NCBI RefSeq assembly: GCF_008001235.1
Contig: NZ_CP040751.1
Span: 1,285,001-1,349,000, forward strand
From: Salidesulfovibrio onnuriiensis
Lineage (GTDB): Bacteria > Desulfobacterota > Desulfovibrionia > Desulfovibrionales > Desulfovibrionaceae
Length of the DNA: 64,000 bases
Direction of reading: 5' to 3'
Shown piece after piece: positions 1 through 7,799 of the stretch. The position numbers were made by a program, and so were the translations under genes. A model generated the notes under the pieces. The model ran no database searches and had not been told where the DNA came from. It worked only from the letters and a program-made list of their open reading frames with translations. How positions within the stretch are numbered: the first letter of the stretch is position 1; each line of letters starts with the position of its first letter.

Positions 1-49
1 CCCCCAGAGTGACGGGGATAATGAAATAGGGGGAGCTGAGTTCGACCAT
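1..49 (-). CDS. ABC transporter permease, N-terminal fragment (YnjC-like by context)
   Basis: Only the first 16 codons lie in the window, reading MVELSSPYFIIPVTLG. A GGAGG ribosome-binding site sits 6 nt before the ATG. The gene starts 28 nt downstream of the ABC substrate-binding lipoprotein and on the same strand. The hydrophobic start and this position suit the membrane permease of the same uptake system, as in ynjBCD of enteric bacteria. That assignment rests on context, because too little protein is visible for family recognition. Confidence 0.5.
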   Translation of the reverse strand, partial: MVELSSPYFIIPVTLG

Positions 50-76
50 TGCGGGCCTCCTTGGTGTCCGATTTCG

Positions 77-1309
77 TTACTGGGCGTTGAGCACGTATTT
101 ATCCCAATCCCGTTCCAGCAGTTCCAGGTATGCGGCCGGTATCTCGGGCACGGCCACCGAAGCCAGCACCTCGGGCGACAGGGTGGCGGGTCCCAGGTCC
201 ACTTCGCGGAACCTGGCCTGCATTTCCGTGGGCAGCTTGCCCATGGAGATGGCCGGGGAGTCGCCCCAGTTCTTGGGGTCGTACTTGGAGAGCTGCGCCT
301 CGGGCGAGAGCAGGAAATCGGCCGCGACCATGGCTCCGGCCTTGTTGGGGGCCGAGGCCGGGATGGCCGTGAAGTGCGTGTTGTAGATGGAGCCGTCCTT
401 CATGACCAGGGTGCGCACGCTTTCGGGGTAGCTGCCCTGCAGGATCATGCTCTGGGCATGGGTGGGGTGGTAGGCCATGGAGAAGTCCACCTCGCCCCGG
501 GCGAACAGGGTGTCCAGGGTGGCGGATTCCTTGGGGTAGGTCCTGCCCTGTTCCCAGAGGAACGGCTTGATCTCGTTGAGATAGGCCCAGAGCTTGGGGG
601 CGTTTCTTTCGTAAAGCTCCCTGTCGAAGCCGTGCATGTACTGCTCATGCCCGCCCGTGGTCGCGTAGAGCGCCTGGCGGATAAAGGCGGAACCCGTGAA
701 GTCGGGCGGCTGGGGATAGGTGAACTTTCCGGGGTGCTCCTTGATCCACTGCGCCAGCTGCGCAAAGCTCTGGGGCGGCTGTTTCACCCGTGCCGAGTCG
801 TACTCGAAGACGAACTGGGCGCGGCCGTAAGGGGACTCGTACCCCTCCACGGGGTAGCCGAAGTCGGTTTCCGCGGATTTCGGGTTCACGAATGTCTTGA
901 AATTGGGAAGCTGCGGGGCAAAGGGGCCGAAGAGTACTCCCGCTTCCTTGGTGTTTTTGAAGTTTTCGCCGTTGATCCACAGCAGGTCGATGGTGCCGGT
1001 CTGCTTGCCCGCGCCCTTTTCCGTGAGCAGCTTGTTCACGAACGCCTCGGCGTTCATGGGCACGCGCACCAGGGTGATGTCGAAGCGCTTCTTGAGCTCC
1101 CCGGCCACGTAGGTGTCCACCCAGCGGTTGATGCTGGCGCTGCCTCCCCACATGTAGAAGCGCACCGTGCTGCCTCTAGCCTGGTCCAGGGTTTTCGCCC
1201 AGCTCTGGGCGGCGTTGAATTCGGTTGTTTCCGGTTCCCGGCCGCATCCGGCCAGCAGGAAAAGGCAGAGCAGGAACAGGAAGGATAATACGCACAAGCG
1301 TCTGAACAT
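77..1309 (-). CDS. ABC transporter substrate-binding lipoprotein, YnjB-like
   Basis: A 410-residue extracytoplasmic solute-binding protein. The N-terminus is a lipoprotein signal with lipobox LLAGC, so Cys22 should be lipidated and the protein anchored in the periplasm. The mature part begins with a class-1 binding-protein style segment (VRFYMWGGSASINRW), and the overall length and pattern resemble the YnjB family of putative thiamine or metal-type binding proteins. The likely role is to capture an unknown ligand and hand it to the permease starting at 49. It is the first gene of a minus-strand operon that leaves the window. The ligand cannot be told from sequence. Confidence 0.75.
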   Translation of the reverse strand: MFRRLCVLSFLFLLCLFLLAGCGREPETTEFNAAQSWAKTLDQARGSTVRFYMWGGSASINRWVDTYVAGELKKRFDITLVRVPMNAEAFVNKLLTEKGAGKQTGTIDLLWINGENFKNTKEAGVLFGPFAPQLPNFKTFVNPKSAETDFGYPVEGYESPYGRAQFVFEYDSARVKQPPQSFAQLAQWIKEHPGKFTYPQPPDFTGSAFIRQALYATTGGHEQYMHGFDRELYERNAPKLWAYLNEIKPFLWEQGRTYPKESATLDTLFARGEVDFSMAYHPTHAQSMILQGSYPESVRTLVMKDGSIYNTHFTAIPASAPNKAGAMVAADFLLSPEAQLSKYDPKNWGDSPAISMGKLPTEMQARFREVDLGPATLSPEVLASVAVPEIPAAYLELLERDWDKYVLNAQ

Positions 1310-1404
1310 GGATGAACCTCCGAAAGAATATGTCGTGTTTCATGGGGATATCACGACTTGTTCGCGAGGTGAACCATGTGCGGGAAAATATTGGTCCGAT
1401 CAAT

Positions 1405-1440
1405 GAAAAAGCCGCACACCCATCGAGGTGTGCGGCTTTG
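1405..1440 (-). terminator. Rho-independent terminator of trpB
   Basis: Perfect 12-bp stem (AAGCCGCACACC at 1409-1420 against 1427-1438) with a 6-nt loop. Read on the minus strand it is followed by a T run. It lies 22 bp beyond the trpB stop codon. Confidence 0.9.
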
Positions 1441-1461
1441 ATTCTCTGTTATTCCGGCAGG

Positions 1462-2679
1462 CTACTTCTTGTAGTGGGGCAGTTCGAAGTCGCCGTTTGC
1501 GACCATCTGCTCGATCTGGGCCACGTCCTTGTCGCCTCGGCCGGACAGGTTGACGATGATGATGGTGTCCTTGGAGAGCTCGGGCGCGATGCGGATGGCG
1601 TGGGCCAGGGCATGGGAGCTTTCCAGGGCCGGGATGATGCCTTCCATCTGGGAAAGCATGAAGAAGGTGTCCACGGCCTCCTTGTCGGAAGCGTAGACGT
1701 ATTCGGCGCGGCCCAGGTCCTTGAGCTGGGCGTGCTCGGGGCCGACGCTGGGGTAGTCCAGGCCCGCGGAGATGGAATAGACCTCGGCGGGTTCGCCCTT
1801 GTCGTCCTTGAGCATGTAGGAATTGAAGCCGTGCATGATGCCGGGTTCGCCCAGGCACAGGGTGGCGGCGTGGTCTCCGTAATCCAGGCCCCGGCCCGAG
1901 GGCTCCACGCCCACCAGCTTCACTTCCTTGTCTTCGATGAAATCGGCAAACAGCCCGATGGCGTTGGAACCGCCGCCCACGCAGGCGATGCAGTAGTCGG
2001 GCAGGCGGCCTTCGGCCTCCAGGATCTGCTGCTTGGCCTCGCGGCCCACGATGGCCTGGAATTCGCGCACCATGAGCGGATAGGGATGCGGGCCCACGGC
2101 GGAACCGAGCAGGTAGAAGGCGGTGTCTGCCTCTTCCACGAAGGCGATGAGCGCCTCGTCCACGGCTTCCTTGAGGGTGCGCTGGCCGGACTGCGCGGCC
2201 ACGACCTTCGCGCCCATCATCTGCATGCGGAAGACGTTGAGCTTCTGGCGCTCCACGTCCACAGCGCCCATGTAGATGGTGCATTCCATGCCCATGAGCG
2301 CCGCCGTGGCGGCGGTGGCGACCCCGTGCTGGCCCGCGCCGGTTTCGGCGATGATCTTCTTCTTGCCCATGCGCTTGGCCAGCAGGATCTGGCCGATGGT
2401 GTTGTTGACCTTGTGGGCGCCCAGGTGGTTCAGGTCTTCGCGCTTGAGATAGATCTTTGCGCCACCCAGCTTCTCGGTCAGGTTGCTGCACAGGTACAGG
2501 GGGGTCTCGCGGCCCGAGAAGTGCTTGACGTAGTAATTGTACTCTTCAAGAAATTCCGGGTCGTTGCGGTATTTTTCGAATGCGGCGGCAAGTTCGTTCA
2601 GAATGGGCACCAGCGGCGGCGGTGCATACTGTCCACCATATTCGCCAAAGAATCCGTCAGCAGTTACATTCGCAGTCAT
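1462..2679 (-). CDS. trpB: Tryptophan synthase beta subunit, stand-alone
   Basis: A 405-residue TrpB, full length for the family. It condenses indole with L-serine to tryptophan using pyridoxal phosphate in the cytosol. The PLP lysine is K90 in HLGAHKVNN. The phosphate-binding GGGSNA loop and the ETGAGQHG segment that grips serine are present. No trpA or other trp gene is adjacent, so the gene is separated from the main trp operon. Upstream lies a tryptophan leader peptide and attenuator (2724-2875), which shows control by charged tRNA-Trp. An isolated trpB may work with a distant TrpA, or may salvage free indole. Confidence 0.95.
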   Translation of the reverse strand: MTANVTADGFFGEYGGQYAPPPLVPILNELAAAFEKYRNDPEFLEEYNYYVKHFSGRETPLYLCSNLTEKLGGAKIYLKREDLNHLGAHKVNNTIGQILLAKRMGKKKIIAETGAGQHGVATAATAALMGMECTIYMGAVDVERQKLNVFRMQMMGAKVVAAQSGQRTLKEAVDEALIAFVEEADTAFYLLGSAVGPHPYPLMVREFQAIVGREAKQQILEAEGRLPDYCIACVGGGSNAIGLFADFIEDKEVKLVGVEPSGRGLDYGDHAATLCLGEPGIMHGFNSYMLKDDKGEPAEVYSISAGLDYPSVGPEHAQLKDLGRAEYVYASDKEAVDTFFMLSQMEGIIPALESSHALAHAIRIAPELSKDTIIIVNLSGRGDKDVAQIEQMVANGDFELPHYKK

Positions 2680-2723
2680 TTGAAATCTCCTCTCTTTTTT
2701 CCAGCGGGGTGCAGTTCGACCAA

Positions 2724-2757
2724 GAAAAAACCGCGGTCAGTCTGCACTGCCGCGGTT
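2724..2757 (-). terminator. Transcription attenuator of trpB
   Basis: On the minus strand, AACCGCGG and CCGCGGTT (2750-2757 and 2729-2736) form an 8-bp stem followed by six T. It lies between the Trp-rich leader peptide and trpB. A second hairpin, GGCGCTT against AAGCGCC at 2811-2829, covers the end of the leader reading frame just after the Trp codons. This is the usual 1:2 pause hairpin arrangement of trp leaders. Confidence 0.85.
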
Positions 2758-2818
2758 CGTTTAATTCTTCGTCTTTTCTTGAGCCAGATGTCAGGACGTA
2801 AGATACCCACGGCGCTTT

Positions 2819-2875
2819 TTAGAAGCGCCACCACCAGTTGCCGTCGGTGAGAGTAAAAACGTTCTTTGTCTGCAT
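2819..2875 (-). CDS. trpL: trp operon-type leader peptide (18 aa)
   Basis: A short minus-strand frame encodes MQTKNVFTLTDGNWWWRF. The three consecutive tryptophan codons lie directly before a pause hairpin and upstream of a strong intrinsic terminator. This is the classical architecture of ribosome-mediated attenuation. Stalling at the Trp codons when tRNA-Trp is uncharged should free trpB from termination. The ATG has only a weak ribosome-binding site, a purine run about 14 nt upstream. Confidence 0.85.
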   Translation of the reverse strand: MQTKNVFTLTDGNWWWRF

Positions 2876-2883
2876 GACCAAAA

Positions 2884-2912
2884 TGCCTACCCCCTTCGAA
2901 ATCGATTGTCAA
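2884..2912 (-). promoter_or_regulatory. Possible sigma-70 promoter of trpL-trpB
   Basis: A consensus TTGACA (-35) lies at 2907-2912 on the minus strand. With a 17-bp spacer it is followed by a poor -10, TAGGCA. Transcription would start almost at the leader ATG, which is uncomfortable, so the real promoter may be further upstream. Confidence 0.35.
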
Positions 2913-3019
2913 CCACCCTTGCGCAAAACGCAGCCAAGGCTTCCGAATCGATAATAATAGCCTGCAATGCGCGGATTGCGGATGGTGGATATAGCGGAAA
3001 AAACCTGCGGTGGTGCGTC

Positions 3020-3958
3020 ATGAAACATGTGTTTTCGCTGCTTCTTGCCTGCCTGGCCTTGTGCGTCTCCCTTCCCGCAATGGCGGAAAGGGCCAAGATC
3101 CTGGTGATCCCGAAGGGGGTGCGCGTCAAGTACTGGCAGTGGGTCGAGCAGGGGGCGAAAAGGGCCGGGCACGATCGCGATGTGGAGATCATTTTTCGCG
3201 GTCCCTGGGCGTCCGACGATTTCGTGGCCCAATTCGGAATTCTCAAGGCGGGCATCGAGGAGGGCGTGGACGCCATCGTCATTGCCCCGAACCACACCAG
3301 CTATTCAGCCGAGCTTCTGGAGCAGGCCGTTCAAAAGGGCATCAAGGTGGTGCTCATCGATTCGGACATGGAGTTCGAGGATCGTGTCAGCCTCGTGGCC
3401 TCGGATAATCATTTTGCAGGCAAGCAGGCCGCCGAGCATCTGATCTCCCTGATGGGAGGCAAGGGCACCGCCCTGCTGCTGCATTATGCGAAAGACAATG
3501 CCTCCACCATGGCGCGGGAAAAGGGGTTTCTGGACGCCGCGTCCGAGAGGGGCTCGTGCCTTACGGTGGTCGAAGCCGAGGAGGCGGGCGTCAGCGCCGG
3601 GACAGCGTATTACGCGACCATGGAGGCTTTTGTGTCCAATCCTTACATCTCCGGGATATTCTCGCCCGGCGAATCCACCACCATCGGCGCGTTGCGCGCC
3701 CTCCGGGATATGCATCTGAACGGCACGGTCAAGCTGGTGGGTTTTGATTTCACCAGGGAGATTCATGAGGCCCTTGTCGAGGGCTCCCTGAACGGCACGG
3801 TCCTGCAGAGCCCCTACCAGATCGGCTACCTGGGTGTCATGGCCGCCTGCGACGCCTTGGAGGGCAAGCCGGTGGAAAAGCGGATCGTCACCAAGACCAC
3901 CGTGGTGGTGGACCCGGAAAACATGTTCCGGGAGGTCGAGGCGCTTTCAGGGCAGTAG
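3020..3958 (+). CDS. Periplasmic sugar-binding-type protein (type I fold), solitary
   Basis: A 312-residue exported protein. I chose the ATG at 3020 because it begins a clean Sec signal peptide (MKHVFSLLLACLALC... cleaved near PAMA-ER). The mature protein follows the RbsB/Peripla_BP_4 pattern: AKILVIPKG at the start, a DAIVIAPNHTS segment, KVVLIDSDM, and the second-lobe GFDFTREIHEAL. Such proteins bind a sugar or small ligand in the periplasm, for ABC uptake or chemosensing. No permease or ATPase gene is adjacent, so it may serve a sensor or a distant transporter. The ligand is unknown. Confidence 0.75.
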   Translation: MKHVFSLLLACLALCVSLPAMAERAKILVIPKGVRVKYWQWVEQGAKRAGHDRDVEIIFRGPWASDDFVAQFGILKAGIEEGVDAIVIAPNHTSYSAELLEQAVQKGIKVVLIDSDMEFEDRVSLVASDNHFAGKQAAEHLISLMGGKGTALLLHYAKDNASTMAREKGFLDAASERGSCLTVVEAEEAGVSAGTAYYATMEAFVSNPYISGIFSPGESTTIGALRALRDMHLNGTVKLVGFDFTREIHEALVEGSLNGTVLQSPYQIGYLGVMAACDALEGKPVEKRIVTKTTVVVDPENMFREVEALSGQ

Positions 3959-4094
3959 CGCCTGATCCAGTTCTTTTTCATGTCCTTTTCGTTTTCCTGC
4001 CGTCTGTCGCTGTACAGCGGTCCCGCAATTTCTCCTATCCGGTAACAATCGTCTGAATATGTTCGTGTTGTAACACTTGTCTATTGAAGACCTG

Positions 4095-4121
4095 TTGACT
4101 CTGGTTTTATTCACCTATACT
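4095..4121 (+). promoter_or_regulatory. Candidate promoter for the tandem exported-protein cluster
   Basis: TTGACT at 4095-4100 and TATACT at 4116-4121, with a short 15-bp spacer, 61 bp before the first paralogue. The 223-bp gap 3959-4181 holds no gene and is visibly AT-rich near this site. Confidence 0.35.
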
Positions 4122-4181
4122 TCATTACGTAATTACTGTGGAATCTCGTATTTTACTTACTGAAACAGGAGTATTCTTATC

Positions 4182-4694
4182 ATGCGGAAGATGATGACTG
4201 TTATTGTGTCTGCGGTGCTGGCTGTTCTGCTGTGCGGCAGCGCGTTTGCCGTGGAAACCTGCGAATCAAAGGGGAGTGCCATTGTTCCCCATATTCAATA
4301 TCGCAATCAAGGCGCTGCGAACAACAGGTTCTGGGATACAATCAACTTGAGCAATATTTCAGGAAGCGACGTGATTGTGACTGTGAAGCTTTATGACCAT
4401 GCCGGAGGGCGGGTCGCTGGCCGCTTTGGCGTTTATAAAGGGTCCACCACGGACACCAGCATCAACACTGTCGCAACCGGAGTGGAAACATTTGCTCTCC
4501 CCGCCGGGGAGACCCGTATGCTCACGGTATTCAAGGACGGTGAATATTTCATGGGTTACGGCATTATTGAATGGTGCAGCGCCGACGAAAAGCTGGGCAA
4601 GGCCCTTACTGGCACGGTCCGCCATTATGGTCTGAATGGTGCCGCCGGTACTTACAGCGGTGAATACGTGCTCAACGGCGGCCAGCCGTTCTAA
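4182..4694 (+). CDS. Exported protein of unknown function, tandem paralogue 1 (NGGQPF family)
   Basis: A 170-residue protein with a Sec signal peptide (MRKMMTVIVSAVLAVLLC..., cleaved near AFA-VE). The mature part contains a Cys-Glu-Ser-Lys-Gly-Ser-Ala start, a repeated beta-type pattern (INLSNISGSDVIVTVKLYD; ALPAGETRMLTVF), and ends in LNGGQPF. I do not recognise the family. It is the most divergent of four consecutive paralogues. The pattern (a conserved Cys, then 'N-I-(S/T)-D-S-x-V-T-C/V-x-V' and an aromatic-rich second half) suggests a small beta-sandwich, perhaps a surface or periplasmic structural protein. Good Shine-Dalgarno AACAGGAG before the ATG. Confidence 0.7.
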   Translation: MRKMMTVIVSAVLAVLLCGSAFAVETCESKGSAIVPHIQYRNQGAANNRFWDTINLSNISGSDVIVTVKLYDHAGGRVAGRFGVYKGSTTDTSINTVATGVETFALPAGETRMLTVFKDGEYFMGYGIIEWCSADEKLGKALTGTVRHYGLNGAAGTYSGEYVLNGGQPF

Positions 4695-4759
4695 TTCCCG
4701 TTGCAATTCAGGGGAGAGCCTCGGCTCTCTCTCAATTCATACTCACAAGGAGACGACTG

Positions 4760-5278
4760 ATGAAGAAACTGATTCTGACTACATTAGCTTTGGTCCTGCT
4801 CATGAGCGCCAGTGCGTTTGCAACCGTGGATTGCTTCAATGCCCAGGGCGGTGCCATTGTTAACGGGATCACCGCCAGGAATTTGGGCGGAGGTGTATGG
4901 TGGGATTGTTTTTACATCCAAGTTACCAATATCACCAGTACAACGGTTACCTGCAAGGTTGTGCTCAATGATTCCGAAGGGGTGGATGTGACCTCGAAAC
5001 TTAAGGCGTACAAAAATGGTAACACCCATGCATACTGGGGAACACAGGTTCCCATGACAGATGGCGAATTTGAAATTCCTCCTCATGGAACCCGTACCCT
5101 CCAACTGCATATCAATGATGTGCCCAATATGATGTTTTATGGTCATGCGACCCTTGACTGGAAGTCCAGTGATACAACGTTGAGAAAAGCCCTTGTTGCT
5201 TCCACTCGCTTGATCGGTGGCAGCGGTAGCACTGGCTGGGGCGGGTTCATGCAGGTCAACAACGGCCAGCCGTTCTAA
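4760..5278 (+). CDS. Exported protein of unknown function, tandem paralogue 2 (NNGQPF family)
   Basis: A 172-residue protein with signal peptide MKKLILTTLALVLLMSASAFA. It aligns end to end with its neighbours: DCFNAQGGAIV, a YIQVTNITSTTVTCKVVLND stretch, an aromatic GHATLDWKSSDTTLRKAL segment, and terminal VNNGQPF. An AAGGAGACGACTG leader gives a strong ribosome-binding site, identical to that of paralogue 3. Two cysteines (one near the mature N-terminus, one in TVTCKV) could form a disulfide. Function unknown. Confidence 0.7.
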   Translation: MKKLILTTLALVLLMSASAFATVDCFNAQGGAIVNGITARNLGGGVWWDCFYIQVTNITSTTVTCKVVLNDSEGVDVTSKLKAYKNGNTHAYWGTQVPMTDGEFEIPPHGTRTLQLHINDVPNMMFYGHATLDWKSSDTTLRKALVASTRLIGGSGSTGWGGFMQVNNGQPF

Positions 5279-5345
5279 GCGAAACGACAAAACAAGGGGA
5301 GGGGAGAGGCTCCTCCCTTAATTCATACTCACAAGGAGACGACTG
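5276..5345 (+). repeat. Direct repeat between exported-protein paralogues (copy 1 of 2)
   Basis: The 70 bp from the stop codon of paralogue 2 to the start of paralogue 3 recur almost unchanged at 5853-5922, with only a few differences near the hairpin and the ribosome-binding site. It includes a GGGGAG...CTCC hairpin and the AAGGAG site. This shows duplication of a gene-plus-leader unit. Confidence 0.85.
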
Positions 5346-5855
5346 ATGAAGAAACTGATTCTGACTACATTGGCTTTGGTCCTGCTTATGAGCGCCAGTG
5401 CGTCTGCAACCGTGGATTGCTTTAATACCAAAGGCAGCGCACTTGTTCCCAGCATGTACACCTACTACATTTCCAATACAAATTGGCGTACAAGCCTGTT
5501 GCACATTACCAACATCACCGACAGCGAAGTGACCTGCAAGGTCACTGTCTATGATGGCAATGGCAACGATGTGTCTTCTTATTCAAAACTTTTGAAGGAT
5601 TCTTTCGGCGCAGGCACCAATGGCGAGGTCATAGCCACCGGAGTCAGCACATTCATCATTCCGGCGCAGGCAACCCGGGTATTCTCATTTCATTATGACA
5701 ATCTGAACAAATTCGTCATGGGCCATGCTGTCATCGAATGGACCTCTGAAAATAAAACTTTGCGTAAGGCGCTTATTGCCGGTTTCCGTTCCCGCGCAAA
5801 GAGTGGCAACAATTTTGAGGCCCAATTCCCCGTCAACAACGGCCAGCCGTTCTAA
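5346..5855 (+). CDS. Exported protein of unknown function, tandem paralogue 3 (NNGQPF family)
   Basis: A 169-residue protein with the same signal peptide as paralogue 2 (MKKLILTTLALVLLMSASAS). The mature region is nearly identical to paralogue 4: CFNTKGSALVPSMYTYYIS, LLHITNITDSEVTCKVTVYD, and the C-terminus FPVNNGQPF. Its N-terminal signal matches paralogue 2 while its body matches paralogue 4, so gene conversion or recent unequal crossing-over has joined the two. Function unknown; secretion to periplasm or beyond is all that can be inferred. Confidence 0.7.
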   Translation: MKKLILTTLALVLLMSASASATVDCFNTKGSALVPSMYTYYISNTNWRTSLLHITNITDSEVTCKVTVYDGNGNDVSSYSKLLKDSFGAGTNGEVIATGVSTFIIPAQATRVFSFHYDNLNKFVMGHAVIEWTSENKTLRKALIAGFRSRAKSGNNFEAQFPVNNGQPF

Positions 5856-5922
5856 GCGAAACGACAAAACAAGGGGAGGGGAGAGGCTCCTCTCTCAATT
5901 CATACTCACAAGGAGACTACTG
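5853..5922 (+). repeat. Direct repeat between exported-protein paralogues (copy 2 of 2)
   Basis: Second copy of the 70-bp intergenic unit described at 5276-5345, from the stop of paralogue 3 to just before the ATG of paralogue 4. Confidence 0.85.
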
Positions 5923-6429
5923 ATGAAGAAACTGATGCTCGCCACTGTTGCTCTGCTCATGCTCATGAGCGCCAATGTATTGGCCCAGGAGTGCTTCAAT
6001 ACCAAAGGGAGCGCCCTTGTTCCCAGCATGTACACCTACTACATTTCCAATACAAATTGGCGTACAAGCCTGTTGCATATCTCCAACATCACGGACAGCG
6101 AAGTGACCTGCCGGGTGATCGTTTACGACGGCAACGGTAATGATGTCTCCTCTTATTCAAAACTTTTGAAGGATTCTTTCGGCGCAGGCACCAATGGCGA
6201 GGTCATAGCCACCGGAGTCAGCACATTCATCATTCCGGCGCAGGCAACCCGGGTATTCTCATTCCATTATGACAATCTGAACAAATTCGTCATGGGCCAT
6301 GCGGTTATTGAGTGGACATCCGAGAACAAAACCTTGCGCCAGGCTCTTATCGCCGGTTTCCGTTCCCGCGCAAAGAGCGGCAACAATTTTGAGGCCCAAT
6401 TCCCCGTCAACAACGGCCAGCCGTTCTAA
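5923..6429 (+). CDS. Exported protein of unknown function, tandem paralogue 4 (NNGQPF family)
   Basis: A 168-residue protein. I chose the ATG at 5923 because it follows the AAGGAG site and starts a signal peptide (MKKLMLATVALLMLMSANVLA). An in-frame extension upstream would read through the previous gene. The mature sequence differs from paralogue 3 in only a handful of residues (for example TCRVIVYD for TCKVTVYD, LRQAL for LRKAL). It is the last member of the array and is followed by a strong terminator, so all four are probably one transcript. Confidence 0.7.
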   Translation: MKKLMLATVALLMLMSANVLAQECFNTKGSALVPSMYTYYISNTNWRTSLLHISNITDSEVTCRVIVYDGNGNDVSSYSKLLKDSFGAGTNGEVIATGVSTFIIPAQATRVFSFHYDNLNKFVMGHAVIEWTSENKTLRQALIAGFRSRAKSGNNFEAQFPVNNGQPF

Positions 6430-6446
6430 ACGAACTGAAAACACAG

Positions 6447-6473
6447 GGGAGGGCTTCGGCTCTCCCTTTTTCT
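6447..6473 (+). terminator. Rho-independent terminator of the four-gene array
   Basis: An 8-bp stem GGGAGGGC/GCTCTCCC (one G-T pair) closed by a TTCG tetraloop and followed by a T tract, 17 bp after the stop of paralogue 4. Confidence 0.9.
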
Positions 6474-6529
6474 TTTCGTTTCTTTGGGATAGGTTTGCCG
6501 GGTAAGAACCCGCAGCCCATGGAGCAACC

Positions 6530-6973
6530 ATGATCATCGATATATTGGAAAACGCCGCCCGATACGAGGCGCTGAATCCCGGCTTTGCCGTTGCCTTTGA
6601 ATTCCTGCGCCGCGCCGACCTGGGCGGGCTGGCCGAGGGCCGGCACGACATCGAGGGCGATCTCTTTGCCGTGGTGGCGCACGGGCCGGGGCGCGACAGG
6701 CGCGAAGCTCCGCTGGAGGTCCACCGCAAATACATCGACATCCAGTACGTTGTTTCCGGATCGGACGAGATGGGCTGGAAGCCCGCCGCCACCTGCGGGC
6801 GGGTCTCCGTCCCCTTTGATGCGGACAAGGACGTGGGCTTTTTCACGGACACGCCCGACCTGTGGGCGCCCGTGAGGCCGGGCATGTTCGCCATATTCTT
6901 TCCCTGGGACGCGCACCAGCCCATGACCGGCCACGGCGAGATCCGCAAGGTCATCGTCAAGGTGCCGGCATAG
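6530..6973 (+). CDS. YhcH/YjgK/YiaL family protein (DUF386)
   Basis: A 147-residue cytosolic protein of the cupin-like YhcH/YiaL/EbgC family. Recognised by the E-x-H-R-K-Y-I-D-I-Q core (residues about 64-73), the FxxTDxPD segment and the terminal HQP...KVIVKV block. Relatives act on sugar acids or sialic-acid derivatives, for example as anomerases, and bind a metal through the conserved His and Glu. The neighbouring genes do not form a sugar pathway, so the substrate here is unknown. The gene starts after a short spacer with AGCAACC before the ATG, a weak ribosome-binding site. Confidence 0.8.
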   Translation: MIIDILENAARYEALNPGFAVAFEFLRRADLGGLAEGRHDIEGDLFAVVAHGPGRDRREAPLEVHRKYIDIQYVVSGSDEMGWKPAATCGRVSVPFDADKDVGFFTDTPDLWAPVRPGMFAIFFPWDAHQPMTGHGEIRKVIVKVPA

Positions 6974-7121
6974 CTCCCCCCGCGTAAATTTTCTTTCGGA
7001 ATTTCTTCCGGGCCATTGATCGGTTATTTCCGGTTGCCCTTCCCCTGTTGCGTGGTACCATGCCCGGAACTGACGGCCATGCCGTATTCCCCGAGAACCA
7101 TGCTTACCCAGGAGGCAACCT

Positions 7122-7748
7122 ATGGATTTCAAGGATATTTTGGAAAAAAGACGGGCCATCAACTATTTCGACCCGGACCGTGACGTGGACGAAACCCTGC
7201 TGCGGGCCGTTGTCGAGTCCGCAGCCAAGGCTCCCTCCAGCTACAACCTGCAGCCCTGGAAGCTCAAGGTGCTGCGCGACCCGGCCCGAAAGGCCGAGCT
7301 GCGCGCGCTGGCCTTTGACCAGCCCAAGATCACCGAGGCTCCGGTGGTGCTCATGCTGCTGGCCGACCGCGACGGCTGGAAGGGCGGCAACGCCACCCTG
7401 GAAAGCGTGTTCAGGGATTTCGTGAAATCGGGCAAGATGCAGGCCGACCAGAAGGAATGGTTCGAAGGCGTTACCCAGGGACTGTACGGGCGAGACGCCG
7501 AGGCCGTACAGGCCTTTGCCAACAAGAACGCGGGCCTGTTCGCCATGTCCCTCATGTATGCGGCCAGCCACCACGGCCTGGAAACCCACCCCATGGACGG
7601 TTTCGACCATGACGGCGTGCGGCGGGCCTTCGGCATTCCGGACAACTACTGGATTCCTATGCTCATTGCCGTGGGCCACCTCAAGCCCGGCGTGACCCTG
7701 CATCCCCGGAACTGGCGGCAGTCCTATGACGACATGGTGCTGGGCTAG
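7122..7748 (+). CDS. Nitroreductase-family flavoprotein
   Basis: A 208-residue FMN-dependent oxidoreductase of the nitroreductase fold. The N-terminal DILEKRRAINYFDPDRDVDE and the APSSYNLQPWKLKVL block (FMN phosphate and substrate pocket) are typical, as is the ETHPMDGFD segment. Family members reduce nitroaromatics, quinones or enones with NAD(P)H in the cytosol. An AGGAGG site precedes the ATG. It stands alone between the YhcH gene and rsgA; the physiological substrate is not evident. Confidence 0.85.
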   Translation: MDFKDILEKRRAINYFDPDRDVDETLLRAVVESAAKAPSSYNLQPWKLKVLRDPARKAELRALAFDQPKITEAPVVLMLLADRDGWKGGNATLESVFRDFVKSGKMQADQKEWFEGVTQGLYGRDAEAVQAFANKNAGLFAMSLMYAASHHGLETHPMDGFDHDGVRRAFGIPDNYWIPMLIAVGHLKPGVTLHPRNWRQSYDDMVLG

Positions 7749-7799
7749 GCTTCGGCTGTTCCATTGCCTGGCATGCAGACCGGTGATACAAGCCCGTCT

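Noticed and set aside
2884..2912. High-confidence trp promoter
   Set aside because: The -35 is perfect but the -10 is poor and the start would fall almost on the leader ATG, so it is listed only as possible.
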